Shown piece after piece: positions 53,392-63,298 of a stretch of 64,000 bases of DNA. A program made the translations under genes and the position numbers. The stretch spans positions 1 to 64,000 of the forward strand of contig CAWBRQ010000007.1 of assembly GCA_963791315.1 (NCBI GenBank), in the 5' to 3' direction. Under the pieces are notes generated by a model. The model was not told the DNA's origin. It saw only the letters and a program-made list of their open reading frames with translations, and ran no database searches. This DNA is from JACCZX01 sp963791315. Its GTDB lineage: Bacteria; Pseudomonadota; Gammaproteobacteria; Burkholderiales; Burkholderiaceae_F. The first letter of the stretch is position 1. Each line of letters begins with the position of its first letter.

Positions 53392-54680
53392 GTGACCGAC
53401 ACACGACCGGCACCGGTGCACATCGACGACTACGCGAACCCGCGCTTCTCGCCCGGACGTGCAGGCGATCCACGAGGCGGTCGCGCCGATGGCCGCGGAG
53501 CTGCGACTCGAGGCGGAGCCGATGCTCGACGCAGGCCCGCGGCCGAGACCGGGCTCGAGCGCCGGCCTCGACGACCCCGGCGTTCCGCGAGCGTCTCGAC
53601 GTGCTGCTCACCGGCCTGCGCGACGAGGCCGGGCTCTCGCCGTTCGGCGTGCTGAGCGACCACACCGTCGTGCTCGGGCCTGCTCCGGAGCCGGCTCCTG
53701 ATCCAGGACCTGCTCGACCGCCACCCCGAGATCCTCGACATCCCGATCACCGCGCCGATCGTCATCGTCGGGCTGCCGCGCACCGGCACGTCGCACCTGC
53801 ACAACCTGATCTCGTCGGACCCGGCGCTGCGGTCGCTCCCGTACTGGGAGGCGCTCGAGCCGGTGCTCCCGCCGTCGCGCGGCCCGCGCCCGGCGAGCCC
53901 GACCCGCGATTCGCGACCACGCAGGTCGGGCTCGAGATGATCGACGCGGCCGCGCCGCTGTTCGAGCGCATGCACGAGATGACCGTCGACAACGTGCACG
54001 AGGAGATCCAGCTGCTCGCGATCGACTTCTCGTCGATGCTGTTCGAGACGATGGCGCGTCATGCCGACGTGGCGCGACTACTACCTCGAGCCACGACCAG
54101 ACGCCGCACTACGCAGTACCTCAAGCAGGTGCTGCAGGTGCTGACGTGGCTGCGCGGCGGCGAGCGCTGGGTGCTGAAGTCGCCGCAGCACTGCGAGCAG
54201 ATCCGCCGCTGCTCAACGTCTTCCCCGACGCGACGTTCGTCGTGACCCACCGCGACCCGGTCTCGGTCACCGCGTCCGTCGTCACGATGCTCACGTACGC
54301 GGCGCGCATGAGCGTCGCCCACCCGGACCCGACGGTGTACGGCCCGTACTGGTCGCAGCGGGTCGAGGACCTGCTGCAGGCGTGCGAGCGCGACCGCGAC
54401 CTGATCCCCGACGGTCAGGCGATCGACGTGCGCTTCCACGAGTTCATGGCCGACGACTTCGCGATGGTCGAGCGCATCTACGACGTCGCGGGCCAGCCGA
54501 TGACGCCGACGCGCGCGCGCCGGGATGGAGGCGTTCCTCGCCGACGCACCAGCGGGGAAGTTCGGGACCGTCGTCTACGACCTCGCCGACTTCGGCATCG
54601 ACCCGGACGAGCGCCGCGCGCGCGATGCGCTCCTACGCCGAGCGCTTCCAGACCGCCGACGAGTCCGGACCCGCCGATGA
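53392..54680 (+). CDS. Sulfotransferase family protein (large type)
   Basis: About 425 residues. APIVIVGLPRTGTSHLHNLIS is the PAPS 5'-phosphosulfate loop and ATFVVTHRDPVSVTASVV the 3'-phosphate motif. VLKSPQHCEQI matches the conserved segment of this branch, and an N-terminal helical domain (VQAIHEAVAPMAAELRLEA) precedes the loop. I recall it as the sulfotransferase family of many actinobacteria, with unknown acceptor. GTG at 53392 follows an AGGGGG ribosome site. The stop overlaps the CPBP start as ATGA. Six frame changes. Confidence 0.85.
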
Positions 54681-55440
54681 CTCGTTTCGGTGGCGATCGG
54701 TCGTCAGGGCGACGCGATCGTCACCGAAACCGGATCGGGCTGGACCTGGCGGCGGCCGCGCTGACGCTCGGGTTCGGGGCGGTCGTCGCACTTCGGTGCT
54801 GCCGGAGCGGGCGCGGCCGGTGGCCGGCGCCGGCGCCGCGGTCGGGCTGGCCGCGCTCGCGCACGCGGCGTCGGCGCCGACGCCGCGCGATCTCGGGTGC
54901 GACCGCCGCGACCTCGCGTCGCGGCCTGCGCGTCGGTGCGGCCGTCGGCCGGCGGCGATCGTCGCGGTCGACCGGCGACGGCGCGCGCGCTCGACCGGCA
55001 GCGGCACCGCGTTCCAGGACGACCGCGTGACCGACGCGTCCGCGCCGAGGCCGCGGTGCAGCTCCTGGTCCGCATCCCGCTCGCGACCGCGCTCGTCGAG
55101 GAGCTCGTCTTCCGCGGCGTGATCCTCGGGCTTCGGCCTGCGCGACGGCGACCGCCGGCGCGCGCTGCGTCGTCAGCTCGATCGCGTTCGGGCTCTGGCA
55201 CATCGGCGCCGGCGCTGCACCCGGCGCGCCGCGCAGGCGACCGGCGGCGATCGTCGGTCGACCACGCGCGGCACGCGGCCCGCGGCGGTGCTCGGCGACG
55301 TCGTCGCGACCACCGATCGGCGGGATCGGCTTCGGCTGGCTGCGCCTGCGGTCGGGCAGCATCGCCGCGCCGACGATCGCGCACGCGGCGCTGAACGCGA
55401 GCGCCTACCTCGCGACGCGGCATCCGGGCCGGGACGGAGT
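54677..55440 (+). CDS. CPBP-family intramembrane metalloprotease
   Basis: About 245 residues with several membrane helices (LDLAAAALTLGFGAVVAL). The active-site motifs of the CAAX/Abi proteases are seen: LVEELVFRGVIL (EExxxR), FGLWHIGAALHP (second-motif His) and APTIAHAALNA (third-motif HxxxN). Role could be lipoprotein or peptide processing, or bacteriocin self-immunity. ATG overlaps the upstream stop. Frame changes are dense; the C-terminus past ATRHPGRDG overlaps the convergent gene and is uncertain. Confidence 0.75.
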
Positions 55441-56031
55441 CAGGCGCGACTGCGGCGCGCTGAAGATCTCGCGCACCAGCGGCTCGAAGTGCTCGAGCGG
55501 CGGCGTGTCGTAGTCCGGGTCGAACGACGTCTGGTCCCACTCGTCGGCGAACTGCTCGGCGAGCGCGTACGCCGGGTGGTCGACGTACTGCCGACGCGCC
55601 TCCGGGTCCTTGCCCATGAACCCGTAGTAGTGCCGGCCCTGGAAGTCCTGGTGGACCTGCACCATCCACACGACCTCCGGCGCGCACGTACGGCTTGAGC
55701 AGCGCCGCCGCGACCGCCGGGTGGTTCGGCTCGGAGACCGCCTTGGCGATGTCGTGGCACAGCGCCGCGACCACGACCTCGTCGTCGGCGCCGGCGCGCT
55801 CGGCGCGCGCCGCGGTCTGGCAGACGTGCGTGAGCTGGTCGACCGCGAAGCCGTTCGTGACCCCGGCCGAGCGCGCGCAGCATCGCCGAGGATGCGGTCG
55901 GGGACGTTCGCCCAGTCCTCGATCGACTCGTCGCGCGATGTGGTCCCACTGCTCGCGGGTCGACTCGTCCATCCGGGCGAACGTGTCGCGGTCGTCCGGA
56001 CTTCGTCGTCGGGTCCTGCATCGTCTCGCAT
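55405..56031 (-). CDS. HD-domain protein of the PhnZ/MIOX-like type
   Basis: About 200 residues. Metal ligands occur in the order expected of an HD-domain protein that could be a mixed-valent di-iron oxygenase: LTHVCQTA, ALCHDIAKAV, NHPAVAAALLKPYV, WMVQVHQDFQGRHYY, and a later HPAYAL and FDPDYD. The TH, HD, NHP and VH series resembles PhnZ and TmpB more than simple nucleotidases. Either an oxygenase or a phosphohydrolase is possible. It directly follows a class II aldolase gene. Start is 56031 or 56021; four frame changes. Confidence 0.72.
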   Translation of the reverse strand: MRDDAGPDDEVRTTATRSPGWTSRPASSGTTSRDESIEDWANVPDRILGDAARARPGSRTASRSTSSRTSARPRRAPSAPAPTTRSWSRRCATTSPRRSPSRTTRRSRRRCSSRTCAPEVVWMVQVHQDFQGRHYYGFMGKDPEARRQYVDHPAYALAEQFADEWDQTSFDPDYDTPPLEHFEPLVREIFSAPQSRLTPSRPGCRVAR

Positions 56032-56045
56032 CACGGCTCCTCGCG

Positions 56046-56842
56046 TCACTCGTCGAGCAGGTCGGGCTGGTCTTCGACGATCTGCTCGTACAGCGGCTGG
56101 AACGTGAACCAACCGGCGACGTGCGAGCCCGACTCGCGAGTAGACCTGGCGCGCCGCCTCGTCGTCGATCACGACCGGGGTGCCCGCGGCCTCGGCGAGC
56201 AGCGTGACCTGGCAGCAGCGCTCCATGCGGATGAACCACCACGCGGCCTCGTCGACCGACTGGCCGACGGTCAGCAGCCCGTGGTTGCGCAGGATCGCCG
56301 CCTTGCGTCGCCGCCGAGCGCGTCGGCGATGCGGTCGCCCTCCTCGCGGTCGAGCACGACGCCGCGGAACCCGTCGTAGAGCGCGTGGTCCTCGTAGAAG
56401 TCGCAGTGGTCCTGGGTGATCGGGTCGAGCGTGCGGCCGAGCGTCGGAGAAGGCCTTGCCGTAGAGCGAGTGCGAGTGCGCGGCCGCCACCACGTCGGGG
56501 CGGGCCCGGTGCACGGCGGAGTGGATCGCGTACGCGGCCCGGTTCACCTGGCCCGTGCCCTCGATGACCTCGCCGTCCGGGTCGACGAGCAGCAGGTCCT
56601 TCACCCGGATGCGCCCGAAGTCCATGCCGAACGGGTTCACCCAGAAGCAGTCGGTGCGCTCGGGGTCGCGGGCGGTGATGTGGCCGGCGACGCCCTCGTC
56701 GAAGCCGTAGCGGGAGAAGACCCGGAACGCGGCGGCGAGGCGCTGCTTGCGGTGGCGGCGCTCGTCCTCGACCGAGGTGCACCCGGAGTACGGGAACGAC
56801 CGTCGGCGGGTCGTCGGTCGGGGTCTCGACGGTGGACACCAT
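56046..56842 (-). CDS. Class II aldolase/adducin domain protein
   Basis: About 260 residues: FRVFSRYGFDEGVAGHITARDPE, CFWVNPFGMDFGRIRVKDLLLV, AIHSAVHRARPDVVAAAHSHSLYGKAFS (zinc HxH), RNHGLLTVGQSVDEAAWWF (third His). Likely cleaves or epimerises a sugar phosphate or hydroxy-acid, zinc-dependent. ATG at 56842. Fourteen bases from the HD-domain gene and divergent from a TetR gene whose dyad sits between, so it is probably induced by its substrate. Four frame changes. Confidence 0.85.
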
Positions 56843-56884
56843 CGGGCAGCCTCCTGGTCGGTCGACGGGTGCGCCGAGCTCGGG

Positions 56885-56900
56885 CTGAACGTTTGTTCAG
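56885..56900. promoter_or_regulatory. TetR-type operator
   Basis: CTGAAC-GTTT-GTTCAG is a perfect 6-base-arm dyad in the 156-base gap between the divergent aldolase and TetR genes, the expected place for the regulator to bind. Confidence 0.72.
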
Positions 56901-56998
56901 TCTGCGCGGACCGGGGCGCTAGGGTCAAGGACGGTCAGGTTCCTGATCAGGCGTTCTGCCGACCTCGACCCGACCGCCGACCGACCGAGGAGCGACCC

Positions 56999-57618
56999 GT
57001 GGCCGCAGCCGCTGCCCGACGACCTCACCGCCCGGGCCCGGATCCGCGAGGCCGCGTTCCGGCGCTTCGCCGAGCAGGGCGTCGACGGCACGTCGCTGCG
57101 GGCGATCGCCGAGGACGCCGGGACGTCCGGCCGCGCTCGTCGTCCACCACTTCGGCTCGAAGGACGGGCTCGTGCGCGCGGTCGACGACGCCGCGGTCGC
57201 GCACGTTCGCGACCGACGCTCGACGCGATCCCGACCGACCAGCCGCCCGACGCGCTCGCCGCCGAGCTTCGGTGCGGTGTTCGAGCGCGTCATCGGCGGC
57301 GACCCGGTGATGCGCGCGTACCTGCGGCGCGCGCTGCTCCAGGACAAGCCGGCGAGCACGACGCTGCTCGACGAGATGCTCGCGGTGACGCGCGCCGGGC
57401 TCGACGACGCTCGACGAGGCCGGCGGTCTCCGCCCGACGAGCGACGACCGCAGTGGCGCCCGTACCAGGTGCTGTTCATCGCGCTCGGCTCGATGCTGCT
57501 CGAGCCGCTGCTGCAGCGCGAGCTCGACGGTCACACGTTCGACCCCGACGTCGTGCGACAGCCGCAGCGACGCGCGAACCTCGACTTCTTCACCCACGGC
57601 CTCGCTGCGGCGCCGTAG
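56999..57618 (+). CDS. TetR family regulator divergent from the aldolase-HD pair
   Basis: About 200 residues. LTARARIREAAFRRFAEQGVDGTSLRAIAEDAGTSAALVVHHFG-type helix-turn-helix (HHFGSKDGL) and a helical C-terminal domain (VFERVIGGDPVMRAYLRRAL, YQVLFIALGSMLLEPLLQREL), ending FFTHGLAAAP. GTG at 56999. Its dyad lies upstream, so autoregulation and control of the aldolase-HD genes is probable. Four frame changes. Confidence 0.86.
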
Positions 57619-57648
57619 CCGACAGCTGACGGCGCGTCGCCGGCGGGC

Positions 57649-59745
57649 TCAGCCCGGCGGCAGGTGCTCCGGGATCGGGATGCTCGCGCCGCCGCCGGCG
57701 CCGAACTCCTCCGCGATCGATCCGCACGATCTCGCGCCAGGTGGTCGTCGCGGTCGAGACCCTGCTCGTGCAGGTCGCTGAGCGCGCGCTCGATGACCGT
57801 GGCGGCGAGGCTCTTGCCCGTCGGCGCCGTGCTCGTTGATCCACTCGCTGCGCTGCAGCTCCTCGCGTCTCGAGCCACGCGGCGATCGCGTCGAGCTGCG
57901 CCGTCGGTCGCGTCGAAGCCGAGCGCGGCGTCGAAGAACGGGAGCAGGTCGGCGCGGTAGTCGTGGCCCTTCGCCGCGAACTTGCCCGGCACGACGTTCG
58001 CCGAGTTCTTCATGTCGACGAGCACCTGGAAGAACGCGGTGCGTCGGCATCCAGCGCATGCCCTTCGGCACCTGCGTCGGGCGCGTGTCCGGCGGACCGA
58101 GCCACGCGCGGCGCCTGGATCGCGAGCTCGGGCCCGAACAGCGCGACGCCGTCGTCGTGGTGCGTGATCATCACGTAGCGGATGCCGCGCCCGCTCCTCG
58201 GCGGTCGAGCGCGTGCCACTCGCCGATGTTGCTGAACACGCCGGACGATGCCGCGGTCGACGTCCGGCGCGGCCGTCGAAGAGCACCTGCTCCTTCCACT
58301 TGCTGAAGTGCGGCGTGCCGATCCAGATCGCGTGGTCGATGCCGGTGTCGACGAGGCCCTGCGTGCCCCGGTCGACGAACGGGTCCTGGCTCGTCCACGC
58401 GCCGAGGCTCTCGCCGAACAGCACGAACTTCGGCCGGCTGCGCCTCGGGGATCGCGCGCGAGCCGCGCGCTGCATCGCGTCGAGCAGCATCCGCGCCTGC
58501 GCGCGGCCCTCGTCGACGCGGTCGAGCGACAGCACCGACGGGCGCGCCGCGTACTGCATCGCGACCGTCGCGCAGTCGCCGCGGGCGAGCAGCTCGAGCG
58601 CGGTGACCGCGGCGTAGTTCACGTAGCCGGTGCCCGTCGGCGACACGACGCAGCAGCCACGCGCGCTCGAACGCGCCGGTGCGCTCGAGCTCGTCGAGCA
58701 CGAGCGCGACCCGCTCCTCCTCGGTCGTCCGCGCTCGCGAGCCCGACGTAGACGCGGATCGGCGGCACGCGCGACGTCCTCGCCCATCACCTCGCGGATC
58801 TTGCTCGGGCGACGTGACCGTCCACACGAACCGCCGGCCCTGCTTCGAGCAGCGACTCGAAGTCGACGTGGCTCGCGACGCTGCCCGACACGTACGGGTT
58901 CGGCGGCGGGATGTCGAACGCGCGCCTCGACCGACGTCTCCTTGTGCTCGATGCCGCCGAAGCACGTGCTCGATGAGGTACTCGCGTCGCGCTCCCGAGC
59001 GCGAGCGAGCGCCGCCGCGTGACCGAGCGGGCAGCGCGACCTCCGGGCTCACGGGCAGGACCCGCGCGGCGAGCCGCGGCGACCCGGTCGGCGAGCACCC
59101 GCTCGCCGAGGCTCATCGTCGAGACGGCGACGGCGACGCGCGACACCGAGCGCCGAGCGCCTTGAGCGGGCGCGACCGCGGCGCCGTCGGACGGGAGGTC
59201 GGCGTCGAGGCGCGCCGACCCGCCGGCGCCGGTAGCTCGAGCACCGCCGCGAGCACGCCGGCCGCGGGCACCACGACCGGCACCGTGTTCGGCGTCTCCC
59301 GCTTGAACGTGCCGACCGCCTCCTGCAGCCCGCCGATGATCGCGCCGGCGGTGCCCGTCATCGTCAGCCAGTAGCCGCCGGTGCGCGCCGCGGCGCGCGG
59401 CAAGCGGCTCGCGCGGGCGCTGCCGGAACGCAGCGCTGCAGGCCGATGCCCGCGCCGATCGCGACCGCGTCGAGCGCGACCGACACCCGGCCCCAGGCGA
59501 CGTTGTCCGACGCGCGCGTTCGTCTTGCGCAGCGCGACCAGCGCGATCGACTGGATCGACTCCTGGATGAGCGAGACCAGCGCGTGGTTCGACGCGATCG
59601 AGAGGCCGGTGACGATCGCCTGGTCCATGTCGGGCGGGGCATGAGCGTGCGCTGGAACGTCAGCGGCACGTTCGCCGCCGCGAGCGAGCATCCCGGACTG
59701 GTCCGCCCGGTGACGCAGCGACTGCACCCGCTCGCGGCGCGACAT
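57649..59745 (-). CDS. PF10081-type alpha/beta hydrolase with membrane N-domain
   Basis: About 660 residues. The N-terminal half is a membrane domain (PF15420 type): MDQAIVTGLSIASNHALVSLIQ, AVAIGAGIGLQRA, TMTGTAGAIIGGLQEA, VVVPAAGVLAAVLEL. The C-terminal catalytic half: RAWLLVVSPTGTGYVNYAAVTA, RPKFVLFGESLGAWTSQDPF with the nucleophile Ser, IDHAIWIGTPHFSKW, MKNSANVVPGKFAAKGHDYRADLL with the His. This pair of domains is found only in actinobacteria; natural substrate unknown. More than ten frame changes. ATG at 59745. Confidence 0.83.
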
Positions 59746-59893
59746 CGGCGGCTCCTCCTTCGGGCTCGACCGGCTCGGCTCGCCCGGATTCTGGCCCAGA
59801 TCGCTCAAGCGCGGAGCGTTTCCTCCGATATGAGAGGTCAACGATCCGTGTGTTGCAGCAAGACGGGGGAGGGCCCGTCCCGAGGAGGGCATC

Positions 59894-60105
59894 GTGACCT
59901 ACGGGGTGACCGTCCAGACCCTCGACCGCCACGGGCGGCAACGGCGTGACGATGTTGCTCGTCGAGGCGCGAACCCGGGCGCGGCCGAGCGCCGCGCCCG
60001 CTCGATCGCCGAGCACCGGTTCCACTGCACGGTGCTCGTCGACCACGCGGTCCCCTGCCCCGGCTTCGTGCCGAACGCGACGCCCTCGTCCGACTCAGGA
60101 CGCTC
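59894..60105 (+). CDS. Small hypothetical protein
   Basis: About 65 residues from a GTG at 59894 with a GAGGAGGGC ribosome site: VTYGVTVQTLDRHG, MLLVEARTRA, ERRARSIAEHRFHCTVLVDHAVPCPGF. Strong start signal but two frame changes; stop unclear. The two Cys and His might bind metal. No family recognised. Confidence 0.45.
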
Positions 60106-60562
60106 AGTCCTCCGGGAGGACGACCTCGCGGGAGAACTCCGCGAGGAGCGCGACCGGATCGTCACCCGCGAAGAACCGCTCGGTGAACTCGGCCCACCGC
60201 AGCGCGGGTCGCATCTCGATGCGCAGCTCGACCTCGCCGTCGGTCGGGTTCCACGCCAGGTGACGCGTCCCGGGCGGCACGACGACGACGTCGCCCGGTC
60301 CCGCCTGCACCTCCTCGCCGTCGGGACCGCCGACGCGCACCGCGGCGCGGCCCTGCAGCACCCGGAACGTCTCCTCCATCTCCGGGTGGATGTGCTCGAG
60401 CACCCGGTGGCCCGGCCGCGTCCACGTCGCGTGCATCGCGAGCAGCTCGGGGGTGCGGACCAGGAACTCGATCCGCTCGCCGGTGCGGGCGTTCTCGATC
60501 ACCGGGCGAGGGTACCGACGGCGCCCGGACGGGCTCCCCCAGGCGTGGGGCAGTTCATCCAT
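60104..60562 (-). CDS. Cupin domain protein
   Basis: Intact frame, about 150 residues. The cupin-2 barrel is visible: HRVLEHIHPEMEETFRVLQGRAAVRVGG holds the first motif (HxH...E...), and GDVVVVPPGTRHLAWNP the second (H). Three His and one Glu suit a mononuclear metal site. It may be a small dioxygenase, isomerase or sensor; substrate unknown. Start is ATG at 60562; a GTG at 60502 (VIENARTG) matches the usual family start better. The upstream gap of 40 bases is shared with a divergent gene and contains a palindrome. Confidence 0.85.
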   Translation of the reverse strand: MDELPHAWGSPSGRRRYPRPVIENARTGERIEFLVRTPELLAMHATWTRPGHRVLEHIHPEMEETFRVLQGRAAVRVGGPDGEEVQAGPGDVVVVPPGTRHLAWNPTDGEVELRIEMRPALRWAEFTERFFAGDDPVALLAEFSREVVLPED

Positions 60563-60577
60563 TTTTCAGATCCTTTG

Positions 60578-60627
60578 CGGCAATTGCCGATACGAAGTTG
60601 ACATGCCCCCGATTCGAACAGCTGTTC
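60578..60627. promoter_or_regulatory. Two perfect 12-base palindromes in a divergent promoter region
   Basis: CGGCAATTGCCG (60578-60589) and GAACAGCTGTTC (60616-60627) lie 26 bases apart in a locally AT-rich stretch. A TTGACA at 60597-60602 may be a -35 box for the forward gene. The second, with TCGAAC-N4-GTTC, resembles an actinobacterial LexA box; it lies just inside the annotated start of the next gene, so that start may be too early. Confidence 0.5.
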
Positions 60628-61888
60628 CTCGGCACGCTCGCTCGGGTCGGCAGATCGGCCTGAGCGCACCGGGCGCCGGCGCCGCGACCACCGCGACGAC
60701 CGCGCCGGTCCCCGGCGAGGAGGAGATCGCGACCCCGCGCCCCGGCGGTGAGCACGCCCCGGCCACGCCACGACGACGACCACCACGACCGCCGCCGCCG
60801 CCGTCGCGACGATCCCGGCCTCGATCGCGACCGACTGCTCCCGCGACGTCACCGCGGAGGTGATCGCCTGGATCGCGTCGGTGCCGGACGGCTCGACGCT
60901 GCGGTTCGCCCCGAAGGCGCCTGCTACCGCGTCGACGGCACGCTTGCCGATCCAGTACCGCAACCGGCTCACCTTCGACGGGAACGGCGCGACGTTCCGC
61001 GCGATGACACGAGCGGCCGCGAGCTCGCGCCGACGCGGCGCGCGACTCGCAGCATGTTCAACTTCTGGCGGGGCGCCGACCTCACCGTGCGCAACGTGAT
61101 CGTGCGTCGGCGCCAACCCGAATGCCGGCACGCGGCGACTTCGCGTACGTCGCCGCGCTCGAGGGCCAGGCCGCGTACGTCGTCGGCGGCGTCCGGAACA
61201 TGGTGATGGACCACGTCCAGGCGTACGACGTCTACGGCGACTTCGTGTTCGTCGGCCCGCGACGCAACACCTGCTCGTGAAGAACTCGACCTTCGCCCGC
61301 AACGGCCGGCAGGGCTGGACGATCAACGGTCAGGACATCACGTTCGAGCACAACATCATCCGCGAGACGCGCCGCGCGACCGTCGACCTGGAACCGGCGA
61401 CGACGAGCTCCGTCACCCGGCGGGTGATGATCCGCAACAACACGATCGGCGCGGGCCGCCTCTACTTCCTCGCCAACGAAGGTCGCGGCCGCTCCGACCG
61501 AGGACATCTCGGTCATCGGCAACCGGTTCGTCGGCAAGGCGATGACGATCCGCGTCGACCCCCCGAGCGGGACGCGGTCCCGGTACCGGGTCATCGGCAA
61601 CGTGAGCGACACCCCCGTCGGGTTCAACGGCGGCGGCGCGCTTCGAGTTCAGCGACGTCGTCGGCATCGAGGTGCGCGACAACGTGCAGCCGATGCAGAA
61701 GGGCCGGCACATCTCCGGCGTCTCGTCTGCGCGACTCGCGCAACGTCGTGGTGTCGGGCAACCGGTTCCCGTACGGGCGGGCGCCGGTCTACTCCCGCGG
61801 CGGCAACTTCAACGTGTCCCAGTCGGCGAACCACGTCGGGAACCCGCTCAAGGCCGCGAGGGACGCCGTCTTCCCCGGTCCCTACTGA
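60603..61888 (+). CDS. Secreted-type right-handed parallel beta-helix protein
   Basis: About 425 residues. A Thr/Ala-rich head (TTTTTAAAAVATIPAS) is followed by DCSRDVTAEVIAWIASVPDGSTLRFAPEG and then beta-helix rungs: NRLTFDGNGATFRAMT, MFNFWRGADLTVRNVIVRG, GVRNMVMDHVQAYDVYGD, FVFVGP, NSTFARNGRQGWTINGQDITFEHNII, RVMIRNNTIG, DISVIGNRFVG and NVVVSGNRFPYGRAPVY. This is the pectate-lyase/PF13229 style. May bind or cut polysaccharide; catalytic Asp are not obvious. Eight or more frame changes. Start ATG 60603 is uncertain. Confidence 0.75.
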
Positions 61889-61913
61889 TCCGGACGTGCG
61901 GTAGAAGAGCGGG

Positions 61914-62039
61914 GTGACCACCCGCGCGCTCGGCATCGACCTGGGCGCATCCGCGCTCCATCTCGCGGTGCTGGAGGGCGACGGGCCGACCGGGTTGCGG
62001 ATCCGTGAGGCGACGACCGTCGCGCGCGACCGACCTCGA

Positions 62040-62040
<1 letters not shown>
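61914..62040 (+). pseudogene. Start of a DUF429-like gene, truncated at the junction
   Basis: GTG at 61914 begins TRALGIDLGASALHLAVLEG, an RNase H-like fold opening as in DUF429 proteins. The frame continues about 40 residues with actinobacterial composition, then ends where beta-proteobacterial sequence begins near 62040. It is thus an incomplete gene of the left segment. Family assignment rests on one motif. Confidence 0.6.
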
Positions 62041-63168
<1,128 letters not shown>

Positions 63169-63192
63169 CTCGCGCTCCTTGGTTAGGGGTTC

Positions 63193-63278
63193 GCGAGCGC
63201 CGTTATTCCGAGTTCGGCGGAGAACCGAACCGCTTCAAGCCTGGCAGCCTTCACGAAGGCTGTCGCAACGCTCCTCAA
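63193..63278 (-). promoter_or_regulatory. SAH riboswitch upstream of ahcY
   Basis: On the minus strand the leader reads GAGGAGCGTTGC, a hairpin, GCCAGGCTTG, a second hairpin (GGTTCGG...CCGAAC-like) and AACGGCGCTC. This matches the S-adenosylhomocysteine riboswitch consensus: GGAGCGYUGC, CCAGGCU and the closing AACGGCGCUC that forms the outer stem and pseudoknot. It lies between metK and ahcY, its usual place in beta-proteobacteria, and raises ahcY expression when SAH accumulates. A TATACT hexamer at 63287-63292 could be the -10 box. Confidence 0.88.
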
Positions 63279-63298
63279 AGCAGACGACAGTATAAAGG

